From an uncultured Oscillospiraceae bacterium (GTDB lineage: Bacteria > Bacillota > Clostridia > Oscillospirales > Oscillospiraceae): a stretch of DNA of 64,000 bases. How positions within the stretch are numbered: the stretch's first letter is position 1; each line of letters opens with the position of its first letter. The notes beneath the pieces were generated by a model, which was given only the letters and a program-made list of their open reading frames with translations, had not been told where the DNA came from and did no database searches. This document shows positions 7,553 to 16,340 of the stretch, piece after piece. Both the position numbers and the translations under genes were made by a program. The stretch lies in assembly GCA_948616425.1 (NCBI GenBank), contig CAPGBJ010000073.1, forward strand, positions 1-64,000. Reading direction: 5' to 3'.

Positions 7553-8608
7553 TTACACGGACCAGCGGTCAATTTCGTCGAGGTTTTCCAGAAAGAAGAG
7601 CTTGGTTGGCAGGTACTGGTGTCGCTCCACTGAAAAATTTTTGGAGTCCATCAGGCAGTTGACCGCCGTCTTAACGGCCAAATAGCCCTGCCGCTTGGGG
7701 TGCTGTACCAGGGTGGCGGTAATCAATTTGTCGCGGATGTACCGGTCTGTGCCCTCGGAGTAGTCGTAGCTGATGATTTTTACCCCTTTGATATTTGGAA
7801 ATTCCTCAATCGCCTCCATATGGCCGCTGCTCCCGGCGCCGGGGCAGACGATCAAATCAATATCCGGGTGGCGGGTCAGGGCCTGCTGGGTGATCTTATA
7901 GTCCTTCACGCTGCTGCCGACCAGCTCACATATCTGGCAGAGCTGGATATGAGGGTAACAGCTTTCCAGCCGCTCCCGAAGACCCTGGGCGCGCAGGACA
8001 TGCCCCAGCATTTGAAGGGGAGGGGAGAGGTAAAGAAGTTTCCCGGGGAGAGGGTGTATCATGTTCAGCACCCCGGCGGCAATCTGTCCGGAACGTGTGT
8101 AGTCGCAGCCGACAAAGGAGAGATAGTTGCAGCCATCTATAATATTGCTCAGCAGGATGACAGGAATTCCCTTCTGATGGAGGGCGGTGACACGCGCCTT
8201 GACCGAGTTGTGGTTGATGGGAACCAGGATTAGGGCATGATACTTTTCTTGCTCCACTTGCTCCAGCAGCTGAAGCTGGCTGTCCAGAGAAAAGTCTTCC
8301 CCATGGAAGAGATCCACCTCTACGCCAGACTCGGACACTTCCTCACGGCAGATCTGAATGCCCTGTAAGACGTCTCGCGTAAAGGAGTCCATGTTTTTGC
8401 GGTGGAAGATGACGGCAATGCGCAGGCGCCGGCTGCGTGCAGAGAGGCCCTGGGCAATGGAGTTTGGTTTGTAGTCCAGCTCCTCGGCGATTTGGCGGAT
8501 GCGCTGGGCAACTTCGGGATTTACCCTTCCCCGGTTGTGCATGGCCCGGTCTACGGTGCCGATGGATACGCCGGCCAGTTTGGCAATTTCTTTGATGGTC
8601 GTCGCCAT
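7553..8608 (-). CDS. LacI-family regulator of sulfatase/TTT operon
   Basis: 351 residues. N-terminal LacI helix-turn-helix (TIKEIAKLAGVSIGTVDRAMHNRGRVNPEV), hinge around 50-60, then a periplasmic-binding-protein-like sensor domain. It is divergent from the two sulfatase-fold genes and the first TctCBA system. The intergenic region holds two copies of a GCGTTAAyGTTAACrC operator, one over the operon promoter and one near its own start, so repression of both is expected. The ligand is unknown; sugar or sugar-acid-like ligands are common for this sensor fold. Confidence 0.88.
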   Translation of the reverse strand: MATTIKEIAKLAGVSIGTVDRAMHNRGRVNPEVAQRIRQIAEELDYKPNSIAQGLSARSRRLRIAVIFHRKNMDSFTRDVLQGIQICREEVSESGVEVDLFHGEDFSLDSQLQLLEQVEQEKYHALILVPINHNSVKARVTALHQKGIPVILLSNIIDGCNYLSFVGCDYTRSGQIAAGVLNMIHPLPGKLLYLSPPLQMLGHVLRAQGLRERLESCYPHIQLCQICELVGSSVKDYKITQQALTRHPDIDLIVCPGAGSSGHMEAIEEFPNIKGVKIISYDYSEGTDRYIRDKLITATLVQHPKRQGYLAVKTAVNCLMDSKNFSVERHQYLPTKLFFLENLDEIDRWSV

Positions 8609-8637
8609 AGGTCCAACCCCCTGCGCAAAAAATTAAT

Positions 8638-8653
8638 GCGTTAATGTTAACAC
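8638..8653. promoter_or_regulatory. LacI operator copy 1 (lacI-proximal)
   Basis: GCGTTAATGTTAACAC matches the perfect palindrome at 8779-8794 at 14 of 16 positions. It lies 30 bases upstream of the lacI start codon, fitting autoregulation. Confidence 0.65.
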
Positions 8654-8748
8654 AAGTGGATTTGGACCTATTTTACCGGAAAAACGCCAAAAAATCAAGA
8701 AGAAAATTTGTAAATAACGCTGAATATCAAAAATTTTTTCAAAAATAA

Positions 8749-8777
8749 TTGACAATATTGCTCCCCTCATGTATATT
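8749..8777 (+). promoter_or_regulatory. Consensus promoter of sulfatase/TTT operon
   Basis: TTGACA (8749-8754), exactly 17 bases, then TATATT (8772-8777). A near-ideal sigma-A promoter 68 bases upstream of the first sulfatase-like gene. Confidence 0.8.
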
Positions 8778-8778
8778 A

Positions 8779-8794
8779 GCGTTAACGTTAACGC
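8779..8794. promoter_or_regulatory. LacI operator copy 2, perfect 16-bp palindrome
   Basis: GCGTTAACGTTAACGC is fully self-complementary and starts one base after the -10 box, covering the expected transcription start. This is the classic position for LacI-type repression. Confidence 0.8.
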
Positions 8795-8844
8795 ATACAT
8801 CATCACAGCAGAAAACTTGTAAAACTGTGAGAGGCCGGTAAACT

Positions 8845-10320
8845 ATGAGAGCAATTATGTTGATGTTTGACACACTGAATTTAAAGATGCTGTCGCCCTA
8901 TGGATGCGACTGGACCATCACACCGAATTTTGCTCGTCTGGCAACGCGCTGTGTCACATTTGATAACTGCTACGCCGGCAGCCTGCCGTGTATGCCTGCG
9001 CGCCGGGAGCTTCACACAGGGCGGTATAATTTTCTCCACCGCGCCTGGGGGCCAATAGAGCCTTTTGACGACTCCATGCCGCAGATGCTCAGCCGGGCTG
9101 GAGTCTACACACATCTGATCAGCGATCATCAGCACTACTGGGAGGACGGAGGAAGCACCTACCACAACCGTTACAACAGCTGGGAGTGTGTACGGGGCCA
9201 GGAGGGAGACCGGTGGAAGGGCTGGGTCAGGCAGCCGGAACCTCCAGAGCATCTGGGGCGGTGCTGGCCTCAGGACATCATCAACCGCAGCTACTTTGCC
9301 GCGGAGGAGAGCCAGCCTTTGGTCCAGGTGTACCGCCTGGGGATGGAATTCCTGGAACAAAATTGGGAAGAGGACAACTGGTTTCTTCACTGGGAGTTTT
9401 TCGACCCCCATGAGCCGTTTTTTTCGCCGGAGTCCTATCGAAATCTCTACTACCAGAATTATGAGGGCCCTCAGTTTGACTGGCCCGAGTATCGAGGGGT
9501 GGAGGAGAGCGCGGAACAAGTGCTCCATTGCCGGCAGGAGTACGCGGCGCTTCTCACAATGTGCGACACCTATTTGGGCAAAGTGCTGGACTTTATGGAC
9601 GCCAGGGACATGTGGAAGGATACCATGCTGATAGTCAACACGGACCATGGCTTTTTGCTGGGAGAGCACGACCTGTGGGCTAAAAGCGTCCACCCCTTTT
9701 TCAATGAGGTCGCCCATATTCCTCTGTTTATTTGGGACCCCAGAGAAAAACTTCAGAATACCAGAAGGAAGGCGCTGGTCCAGCCGATTGATCTGCCGGT
9801 CACGCTGCTGCAATTTTTTGGCCAGAAGCCCACGAAACATATGCAGGGCTCTGACCTGCGGGATGTGATAAGGTCGGACCGGCCGGTTCGCTCCCACGCC
9901 CTTTTCGGAATGCACGGTGCGCAGGTCAATATTACGGATGGCCGCTATGTCTACATGAGGGATCACGTCCCTGAAAACACCCCACTGTACAACTATACCC
10001 AGATGCCCACGCACATGCGGTGTCTCTTTTCGGTGGAGGAGATGAGGAGCGCCGTTTTGCACCCGGGATTTTCTTTTACAGAGGGGACGCCGGTATTGAA
10101 AATACGGGGGATGGAGGACAAGTCGGGGGATACGTCGATTAAAAACAGTCTGGGCACCATGCTGTTTGACCTTGAGAGAGACCCTGAACAGATGCACCCC
10201 ATCCAGGATAAGAGGGTAGAGGCCGAGATGATACGCAATATGGTCAGGCTGATGAGACAGAACGAGGCGCCGGAGGAACAATACCTGCGGCTGGGTCTGG
10301 CGGAGGAGGATATTCCATGA
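8845..10320 (+). CDS. Cytosolic Cys-type sulfatase-fold hydrolase (copy 1)
   Basis: 491 residues, alkaline-phosphatase superfamily. Metal Asp in MFDTLN (about residue 9), the sulfatase signature CxPxR at Cys49-Met-Pro-Ala-Arg53 followed by HTGR, and the late metal motif NTDHGFLLGEHD. Cys49 would be oxidised to formylglycine by an anaerobic maturase (anSME) or FGE, neither of which is in the window. There is no signal peptide, so the substrate must be imported. Besides sulfate esters, formylglycine enzymes of this group also cleave phosphonate monoesters and phosphodiesters. First gene of a LacI-controlled operon with a TctCBA importer. Its stop overlaps the next ATG. Confidence 0.85.
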   Translation: MRAIMLMFDTLNLKMLSPYGCDWTITPNFARLATRCVTFDNCYAGSLPCMPARRELHTGRYNFLHRAWGPIEPFDDSMPQMLSRAGVYTHLISDHQHYWEDGGSTYHNRYNSWECVRGQEGDRWKGWVRQPEPPEHLGRCWPQDIINRSYFAAEESQPLVQVYRLGMEFLEQNWEEDNWFLHWEFFDPHEPFFSPESYRNLYYQNYEGPQFDWPEYRGVEESAEQVLHCRQEYAALLTMCDTYLGKVLDFMDARDMWKDTMLIVNTDHGFLLGEHDLWAKSVHPFFNEVAHIPLFIWDPREKLQNTRRKALVQPIDLPVTLLQFFGQKPTKHMQGSDLRDVIRSDRPVRSHALFGMHGAQVNITDGRYVYMRDHVPENTPLYNYTQMPTHMRCLFSVEEMRSAVLHPGFSFTEGTPVLKIRGMEDKSGDTSIKNSLGTMLFDLERDPEQMHPIQDKRVEAEMIRNMVRLMRQNEAPEEQYLRLGLAEEDIP

Positions 10321-11789
10321 AAACAGTCCTGATCATGTACGATTCCTTAAATAAGCTTAGTCTCCAGCCCTATGGGAATCGAGAGATCATTACCCCTAAT
10401 TTTCAGCGATTGGCCCGACATTCGGTCACCTTTGACAACTTTTTTGCGGGCAGTCTGCCCTGTATGCCGGCCCGTCGAGAACTCCAGACCGGACGGCTGA
10501 ATTTTCTCCACCGCAGCTGGACGCCGTCTGAACCCTTTGATGAATCCATGACGGAGCTGCTGGCCGAACAGGGCGTCTACAGCCATTTGATTACAGACCA
10601 TGTCCACTACTGGGAAAATGGCGGTGCGAATTACTGGAACCGTTTCAGCACCTTTGAGTTTGTCAGAGGGCAGGAGGGCGACAGGTGGGGGATTGATCTG
10701 GATGGGTACGACGGGCTTTATCAGCCCAGAAAGCAGGACCGGATTAACCGCCAGCTCATGGGGGAAGAGAGCCAGTGTTCCCATGTGCGCTGCTTTAAGA
10801 GCGGGGTAGACTTTATCCTTCAAAATAAGGACAAAGATAACTGGTATTTGCAGTTGGAATACTTCGATCCCCATGAGCCATTTTATGTGCCGGAGCGGTT
10901 TAAAAGGCTGTATACAGACCGGGAGGTGCCCTTTGATTGGCCGGAGTACCGGCCCTACGGCCCGGAGGAGGGGGACCGTCTCAGGGACTTTTCCATCAAC
11001 TATGCCGCGCTGGTAACTATGTGCGATGAGTATTTGGGCAGAATTCTGGATATCTTTGATGCGTATAACCTTTGGGACGATACCATGTTGATTGTCAACA
11101 CGGATCACGGCTTTATGCTGGGGGAAAAGGGCTTCGTCGGAAAAAATTACATGCCAGTCTACGATGAAATTGCTAGCCTGCCCTTCTTCCTGCACGACCC
11201 CAGGCACCCCGAACTGGACAATACCCGCTGCAATGGGCTGGCACAGACGCCCGATATCCCCTGTACAGTCTTGGACTTTTTTGGAGGGAAGCAGGGCGCG
11301 CATATGACAGGGAGATCCATGCTGCCCCTGCTGGAACATACTGAGGCGATTCACCAGTATGTGCTGTATGGGTACTTTGGGATGCATGTGAATATTACAG
11401 ATGGCCGATATACCTATATGCGGGCAGGGCAGACGGAAGAAAATAAACCCCTATTTCAATACACCCTGATGCCCTGGCATATTCAAAAGCCCATGCAGAT
11501 CCCGGAACTGCAAAACGCCGAGGATGCGCTGTGCCGAGACTTTGCTTTTACCGGGCACACTCCGGTGTTGAAAATTCCGGTGGATGAGCGGTATGACAGA
11601 AAGCGATATTACAAATACAGTTCCCACATGGGGTATGGAAGCCTGTTGTTTGACCGGGAGAGGGACCCGAAACAGGAACATCCGCTTCAGGATGAGGCCT
11701 TGGAACAGCGTCTGTGCGGCGCGATGCGGCAGCTGATGATGGAAAACGAGGCGCCAGAGGAGCAATATGTCCGCTTAGGGCTGCAATAA
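10317..11789 (+). CDS. Cytosolic Cys-type sulfatase-fold hydrolase (copy 2)
   Basis: 490 residues, clearly paralogous to the preceding gene along its whole length (same SLPCMPARREL block with Cys49, same LMLGE/NTDHGF metal region, same C-terminal NEAPEEQY.RLGL). The late motif reads GEKGF where copy 1 has GEHDL, so the substrate pocket or a metal ligand differs. No signal peptide. ATG overlaps the stop of copy 1 (ATGA), giving coupled translation. Tandem, diverged copies suggest two related esters or sequential removal of two groups from one imported compound. Confidence 0.85.
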   Translation: MKTVLIMYDSLNKLSLQPYGNREIITPNFQRLARHSVTFDNFFAGSLPCMPARRELQTGRLNFLHRSWTPSEPFDESMTELLAEQGVYSHLITDHVHYWENGGANYWNRFSTFEFVRGQEGDRWGIDLDGYDGLYQPRKQDRINRQLMGEESQCSHVRCFKSGVDFILQNKDKDNWYLQLEYFDPHEPFYVPERFKRLYTDREVPFDWPEYRPYGPEEGDRLRDFSINYAALVTMCDEYLGRILDIFDAYNLWDDTMLIVNTDHGFMLGEKGFVGKNYMPVYDEIASLPFFLHDPRHPELDNTRCNGLAQTPDIPCTVLDFFGGKQGAHMTGRSMLPLLEHTEAIHQYVLYGYFGMHVNITDGRYTYMRAGQTEENKPLFQYTLMPWHIQKPMQIPELQNAEDALCRDFAFTGHTPVLKIPVDERYDRKRYYKYSSHMGYGSLLFDRERDPKQEHPLQDEALEQRLCGAMRQLMMENEAPEEQYVRLGLQ

Positions 11790-11808
11790 TATTTAGGAGG
11801 ATACAGAA

Positions 11809-12831
11809 ATGAAACAGACGGCGAAGAGATGGACGGCTTTGGCCGTGGCCATGGCGATGATGGTTGTACTTGCGGCGTGCGGCGGGGACAAACCCAGCAC
11901 ACCGGCAAATTCCGGAACTCCCTCCCCCTCCTCAAGTCAGCCGGCAGGGGACAGCGGTTACCCCAAGGAACCGGTGAAAGTGGTGTGCTCTTGGGCGGCC
12001 GGCGGGCAGGCGGACGTGGTGTGCCGGATTCTCACGGAGCTTCTCTCACAGCAGCTTGGGGTGCCGGTGATTGTGGAAAATGTCACCGGCAATGGGGGCC
12101 AGGTGGCCGCTATTGAGTATATGCAGGCGGAGGCGGACGGGTACACGCTGCTCTACACGTCGGATGTGGTGCAGTTTTTGGCACCCCGGGTGGCGGCGGC
12201 GCAGTATGATCCCGCGCAGATGATCCCCCTGTGCACCACGGCCAGCAACGGCTTTGGACTGATTGTAAACACCGATACCGGCGTTACATCCCTGGCGGAA
12301 CTGAAGAGCTATGCAGATCAGACAGGGGTGATCACGGTGGGCGTCACAGGAAAGACCGGAGCCATCACCTATGAGCTGCTCAACGCACTGTTTCAGGAGA
12401 TGGGCGTCCATGCAGAGTTCATGGTTTTTGACAACGGCCCCGCGGTGGCCATGGAGGTTGTGGGCAAGCACATTGACTGCGGCATTGCCATTGACCCCCA
12501 GTGTGATCCCTATGTGCAGGACGGCAGTGTGAATTATATTGCCAGCTTTTTGGAGGACGGCCATGCCGTGGAGGGGGGCGGCACGATTCCTTCTGTCTCC
12601 TCCCAGGGGTATCAGATCACCTGTGCAAATCCGAATATGATTGTGGCCAAGGCCGGAACTGACCAGGCGGTGCTGGACACGCTGGTGGCTGCGCTGAAAA
12701 ACTGCCAGAGTGATTTTGAGGCCAAGTGTGCGCAGTTGGGTTATACGCCGAATATGACCTTTGAATCGGACTTGACCGATTACTTGGCTGAGCTGGATGC
12801 GCTCTATGCTGCCATGGCCGAAGGAAAATAA
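11809..12831 (+). CDS. tctC: TctC-type solute-binding lipoprotein (system 1)
   Basis: 340 residues. Signal peptide with lipobox VLAAC, then a Ser/Pro/Gly-rich linker to about residue 50 and a Bug/TctC fold beginning PVKVVCSWAAGGQADVVCR. It delivers a carboxylate-bearing ligand to the TctAB permease outside the cell membrane. The usual Bug start (PVRIVVPFxxGGxxD) is preserved as WAAGGQAD. Good RBS (AGGAGG) 20 bases after the second sulfatase. The context suggests the ligand is a sulfated or phosphonate-ester organic acid; that is inference. Confidence 0.92.
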   Translation: MKQTAKRWTALAVAMAMMVVLAACGGDKPSTPANSGTPSPSSSQPAGDSGYPKEPVKVVCSWAAGGQADVVCRILTELLSQQLGVPVIVENVTGNGGQVAAIEYMQAEADGYTLLYTSDVVQFLAPRVAAAQYDPAQMIPLCTTASNGFGLIVNTDTGVTSLAELKSYADQTGVITVGVTGKTGAITYELLNALFQEMGVHAEFMVFDNGPAVAMEVVGKHIDCGIAIDPQCDPYVQDGSVNYIASFLEDGHAVEGGGTIPSVSSQGYQITCANPNMIVAKAGTDQAVLDTLVAALKNCQSDFEAKCAQLGYTPNMTFESDLTDYLAELDALYAAMAEGK

Positions 12832-12876
12832 AAGCGCGGCCCTGCCTTGAGCCAACATCTGTGAGAGGTGAGACAA

Positions 12877-13359
12877 ATGCGGGATAAGATATCAAAAACC
12901 ATTGTCCCTGGGGCGGTGTGCTTCACTTTTGGTGTTATCATGTATCTGCTCATGCCTGAACAGGTGCAGACGGAGGAGACCTCGGCCGTCACAGCCAGAA
13001 CCTTCCCTTCTCTGGCGCTGGCGATTGTGATTGTGTGCGGGGGGATTCTGGTCCTTCAGGGGTGTTTTGCCCTGCTGCGGGAGTGGAAAAAAACTGGGTC
13101 GGCAGCACATGCGGAGGGTCCGCAGGGGGATGCCGGCCCGGCGAGGAACCCTGTCTTTCTGCTAATGGTCTTGATTTTAATGGCTGGGGCGGTGGTCTTG
13201 GGAGACATAGCAGGACTGCTGGTCAGCGGAGTCGTAATTGGGGTGGGGTTTCTGGCGTTGTATCGAGATAAAAATATTCTGCATTACATCATTGTCACCG
13301 CTATCGTTGTGGGTTCCTATTTTTTGTTCAAGCGGATGTTTGGGCTACAGCTTCCATAA
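12877..13359 (+). CDS. tctB: TctB-type small permease subunit (system 1)
   Basis: 160 residues with four predicted membrane segments (about 10-27, 45-65, 95-112 and 118-150), as expected for TctB. A GTG nine bases upstream is also in frame, but GAGGTG spacing favours the ATG at 12877. It pairs with TctA to form the secondary transporter. Sequence is poorly conserved in this family; the call rests on topology, size and position between tctC and tctA. Confidence 0.85.
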   Translation: MRDKISKTIVPGAVCFTFGVIMYLLMPEQVQTEETSAVTARTFPSLALAIVIVCGGILVLQGCFALLREWKKTGSAAHAEGPQGDAGPARNPVFLLMVLILMAGAVVLGDIAGLLVSGVVIGVGFLALYRDKNILHYIIVTAIVVGSYFLFKRMFGLQLP

Positions 13360-13371
13360 GGAGGGCAGTTT

Positions 13372-14862
13372 ATGGCAGAATTTATGTCGGGACTTTCCAT
13401 GCTCCCATCTGTTGAAAACGTGCTGACGATTCTGATCGGCACCTTCCTGGGGATTGTCGTGGGCGCGATCCCAGGGCTGACGCCTGCGGTTGGTATGGTG
13501 CTTTGTATCCCCCTGACGTTTTCCATGAGCACAGTGCCCGCCATTCTGCTGCTGCTGACGGTCTATTGTGCCGGAACCTATGGCGGTTCCATCACTGCCA
13601 TTCTGATCCGGACACCCGGGACCCCCGCTGCGGCATGTACTGTGCTGGACGGCTATCCCCTGGCGCAGCAGGGACGCGGAAAGGAAGCACTGGATATGGC
13701 CCTGTTGGCCTCCACGATAGGGGGAATTTTCAGCTGTGTGGTATTGATGGTGTTTGCCCCCCAAATTTCTAAGCTGACCATCAATTTCAGTTCCATTGAA
13801 TATTTTATGATCGCGGTATTTGGCCTGTCTGTGATTGTAAGCGTATCTGGAGACAGTCTGATCAAAGGTTTTTTGTCCGCGGCGCTGGGGCTGTTTATTT
13901 CGACGATTGGGGTTGATTCCCAGAGTGCGACACTCCGGTATACCTTTGGTGTTCCAAGGCTGCAGAGCGGCATCCCCATTGTGATTGTGCTGGTTGGCCT
14001 GTTTGGCGTCTGTGAACTTTACGCCAAAGCCTTTGAGACGACTGAGGCGGGGCAGAGCGGGAAAAACCGTATGGAGGTGGGAAAGGGACAGAAAGGGATA
14101 GCGGTCTGGGAGATGGCGAAGTACTGGAAGACGCTGCTGGTTTCGTCTCTGGTTGGCACCGGGGTGGGCGCGCTTCCCGGCACCGGGGCCGCGCTGTCCT
14201 CCTTTATCAGCTATGATCTGGCAAAAAAACGCTCCTCTCATCCCGACACATATGGCAAGGGAGAGCTGGACGGGGTGTGCGCCAGCGAGACGGCCAACAA
14301 TGCGGTGACTGGCGCCACACTGATACCGCTGCTGACCCTGGGCATTCCAGGGGACAGCAATGTGGCGATCCTTCTGGGGGCGCTGACCATCCACGGTCTG
14401 GTGCCGGGCCCTCAGCTGTTCCAGACGCAAGGACCCACGGTCTATGCCATGATGATCGGCTTGATTATGATCAACATCACCATGCTGCTTGAGGGGAAAC
14501 TGCTGGTTCGTCTGTTTGCAAAAGTCAGTCTGATCCCCTACTCCGTCCTGGGAGGACTGGTCGCCTTCTTCTGTGTGGTGGGCGCCTATGCCACCAACAA
14601 CAGCTATTTTAACATCTATATGGCGCTTTTGTTTGGCGTGGTCGGCTTTTTATTTCGCTGCTGGAAATTTCCGGTTATCCCGCTGATGCTGGGCCTGGTG
14701 CTGGGCAATATGCTGGAGCAAAATTTCCGTCGTGCCATCATCATGTGTAAGGGGCAGTATCTTATGTTCTTTACAAGGCCGATCAGTTTGGCCTTTTTCC
14801 TGCTGACAATTGGTTCTATCGGGCTGGTTCTCTACAGGAGAAGTTGCAGTTCCCGCATCTAA
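13372..14862 (+). CDS. tctA: TctA-type large permease subunit (system 1)
   Basis: 496 residues with about 12 membrane segments. Two family signatures are visible: GAIPGLTPAVGM near residue 30 and GALPGTGAALSSFISYDLAKKRSSHPDTYGKGELDGVCASETANNA-type repeat-half motif near 265-305, followed by LGIPGDSNVAILLGAL. It uses an ion gradient to import the TctC-bound carboxylate. Twelve bases after tctB with AAGGAGGG in front. End of the LacI-controlled operon. Confidence 0.93.
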   Translation: MAEFMSGLSMLPSVENVLTILIGTFLGIVVGAIPGLTPAVGMVLCIPLTFSMSTVPAILLLLTVYCAGTYGGSITAILIRTPGTPAAACTVLDGYPLAQQGRGKEALDMALLASTIGGIFSCVVLMVFAPQISKLTINFSSIEYFMIAVFGLSVIVSVSGDSLIKGFLSAALGLFISTIGVDSQSATLRYTFGVPRLQSGIPIVIVLVGLFGVCELYAKAFETTEAGQSGKNRMEVGKGQKGIAVWEMAKYWKTLLVSSLVGTGVGALPGTGAALSSFISYDLAKKRSSHPDTYGKGELDGVCASETANNAVTGATLIPLLTLGIPGDSNVAILLGALTIHGLVPGPQLFQTQGPTVYAMMIGLIMINITMLLEGKLLVRLFAKVSLIPYSVLGGLVAFFCVVGAYATNNSYFNIYMALLFGVVGFLFRCWKFPVIPLMLGLVLGNMLEQNFRRAIIMCKGQYLMFFTRPISLAFFLLTIGSIGLVLYRRSCSSRI

Positions 14863-15027
14863 TGGGGATGCGGCGCCGCCAACCCAACCAGATTTGTTGG
14901 AACCGTGGCAGTGTGTAAAAACGATGGAGCACTCTGCGCGAATATCTCCCCGGATTGTTTGAAATTTGACCGGGGTCCTGGAAAAATGTGTCTGCAAAAT
15001 ATCTTAATCATATGGGAAAGGCATCAA

Positions 15028-15069
15028 AGCTCCTCCTCTGCTGCTGGCGGAGAAGGAGCTAGATATTTT
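15028..15069 (+). terminator. Probable terminator downstream of tctA
   Basis: AGCTCCT (15028-15034) pairs with AGGAGCT (15054-15060), with partial inner pairing, followed by AGATATTTTG. The 282-base gap between tctA and the SorC gene contains this and the SorC promoter, no supported gene. Confidence 0.4.
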
Positions 15070-15090
15070 GCACTGGGGGACATTCAACGC

Positions 15091-15119
15091 TTGCATCCAG
15101 CTTTGATTTATGGTATAAA
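15091..15119 (+). promoter_or_regulatory. Promoter of the SorC-family regulator
   Basis: TTGCAT (15091-15096), 17-base spacer, TATAAA (15114-15119). The putative operator follows immediately. Confidence 0.65.
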
Positions 15120-15124
15120 ATAAC

Positions 15125-15139
15125 GGTAACATATGTAAC
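15125..15139 (+). promoter_or_regulatory. SorC operator copy 1 (direct GTAAC repeats)
   Basis: GGTAAC and TGTAAC with their GTAAC cores starting 9 bases apart (15126 and 15135). The same arrangement occurs upstream of dhaL at 16253-16267, so both genes are likely controlled by this SorC protein. Confidence 0.55.
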
Positions 15140-15165
15140 AAGATGTGGATGTGAGGGACAATTTT

Positions 15166-16095
15166 GTGGACGCTAACCTGGAAAAGCAAAAGCGGCTGGC
15201 CTATGTGGCCCGGCGATATTATTTAGAGGATCAAAAGCAGAGCGACATTGCGCAGGAACTGGGGGTCTCCCGTCCGCTGGTCAGCCGCATGCTGTCTGAG
15301 GCGCGGGAACTGGGGATTGTGGAGATCACGATTCATGAGCCGGGCGCCCGGGCGGCCAGGCTGCTGGAGCGGCTGCGGCTGTCCAGCTCGATTCGGGGGG
15401 GCGTCTTGGTGGAGGATGGAACCGACAACGACGCGACCAATCAATTGCTCTCCCAAGGGGCGGTCGAGCTGCTGCGCCAGCTTGGCGCCCGTCGGCTGGG
15501 GGTGGGATGGGGCTATTTAATCGGCCAGCTGGTGACCTGGCTGGAGGAGAACCCGCAGCCCAACAGCGCGATCACAGATATTTGCCCGCTGGTGGGCAAT
15601 GCCAGTATCCCTGCCCGCAACTACCAGTCCAACGAAAACGTCCGGCTGATGGCCCAGCAGCTGGGCGCTTCCCCCCATTTTCTCTACCTTCCAGCCCTAC
15701 CGGAGAGTTTGGAGGAGAAACAGCTGTTGTGCTCTACAGAGGTTTACCGCCAGATCGACCAGCAGTGGCAGAAGATTGATACCGCGCTGGTTAATATTGG
15801 GGATTATCCCTCCAGCCCAGACTTTGCCTCCCTGGTCCGGTATGGCAGTCTGCTTCAGCGGCAGCGGGCCTGCGGGCGGATGTTAATCTATTATTTCAAT
15901 GAGGAGGGCACGGTTATTCAGTCGGAGCAGGATTTTGCCATCCAGATCCCCATAGATACACTGAAACGCTGCCCCAATATTGTTGGGGTCTGTTCCGCCA
16001 ACACCAGCACAAAGGCCCTGGGCGGAGCGTTGAAATCCGGGTTCTTTACCCATATCGTGGCTCGATCAGAGCTGATCAAGGTGCTGTTGGAGTGA
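15166..16095 (+). CDS. SorC/DeoR-type (LsrR-like) transcriptional regulator
   Basis: About 309 residues from GTG 15166; the frame also offers GTG at 15145 and 15151. GTG 15166 is preferred because GAGGG lies about 8 bases before it. N-terminal helix-turn-helix (YYLEDQKQSDIAQELGVSRPLVSRML), then a SorC sugar-phosphate sensor domain with GVGWGYLIGQ. Regulators of this family sense phosphorylated sugars; LsrR senses phospho-AI-2 and controls lsrF. Here an LsrF-like enzyme and DhaK/DhaL lie directly downstream, fitting a phosphorylated short sugar or dione as inducer. Confidence 0.85.
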   Translation: MDANLEKQKRLAYVARRYYLEDQKQSDIAQELGVSRPLVSRMLSEARELGIVEITIHEPGARAARLLERLRLSSSIRGGVLVEDGTDNDATNQLLSQGAVELLRQLGARRLGVGWGYLIGQLVTWLEENPQPNSAITDICPLVGNASIPARNYQSNENVRLMAQQLGASPHFLYLPALPESLEEKQLLCSTEVYRQIDQQWQKIDTALVNIGDYPSSPDFASLVRYGSLLQRQRACGRMLIYYFNEEGTVIQSEQDFAIQIPIDTLKRCPNIVGVCSANTSTKALGGALKSGFFTHIVARSELIKVLLE

Positions 16096-16109
16096 ATTGT
16101 AATATTTGT

Positions 16110-16150
16110 AACCTCCCAGGCGACGTTATGAACCTGGGAGGTTTATTTTT
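16110..16150 (+). terminator. Terminator after SorC regulator
   Basis: AACCTCCCAGG (16110-16120) pairs with CCTGGGAGGTT (16133-16143), followed by TATTTTT. Confidence 0.85.
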
Positions 16151-16212
16151 GTCTGTTTTCGACAATTTGATGAGGGGACTTATGTTAAAAACGAGGAAAA
16201 ATTTATTTTAAA

Positions 16213-16241
16213 TTGACTTATGTAACTTTATATGATACTAT
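16213..16241 (+). promoter_or_regulatory. Probable promoter of dhaL-dhaK-lsrF operon
   Basis: TTGACT (16213-16218), 17 bases, TACTAT (16236-16241). A further TGTAAC (16221-16226) lies inside the spacer. Confidence 0.55.
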
Positions 16242-16252
16242 GTGAGAACAGA

Positions 16253-16267
16253 TGTAACAACCGTAAC
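16253..16267 (+). promoter_or_regulatory. SorC operator copy 2 (direct GTAAC repeats)
   Basis: TGTAAC (16253-16258) and CGTAAC (16262-16267) again spaced 9 bases between GTAAC cores, just downstream of the promoter, the same layout as at 15125-15139. Confidence 0.55.
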
Positions 16268-16340
16268 ATGAGAAGGCAGCATGAATCCGGAATCAATCGT
16301 GCCGGGTGTCATCTGTAAATGGGAGAGGAGGTGACGAGGT

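Noticed and set aside
14905..15123. Small ORF between tctA and the SorC gene
   Set aside because: No RBS, overlaps a terminator-like hairpin and the SorC promoter.
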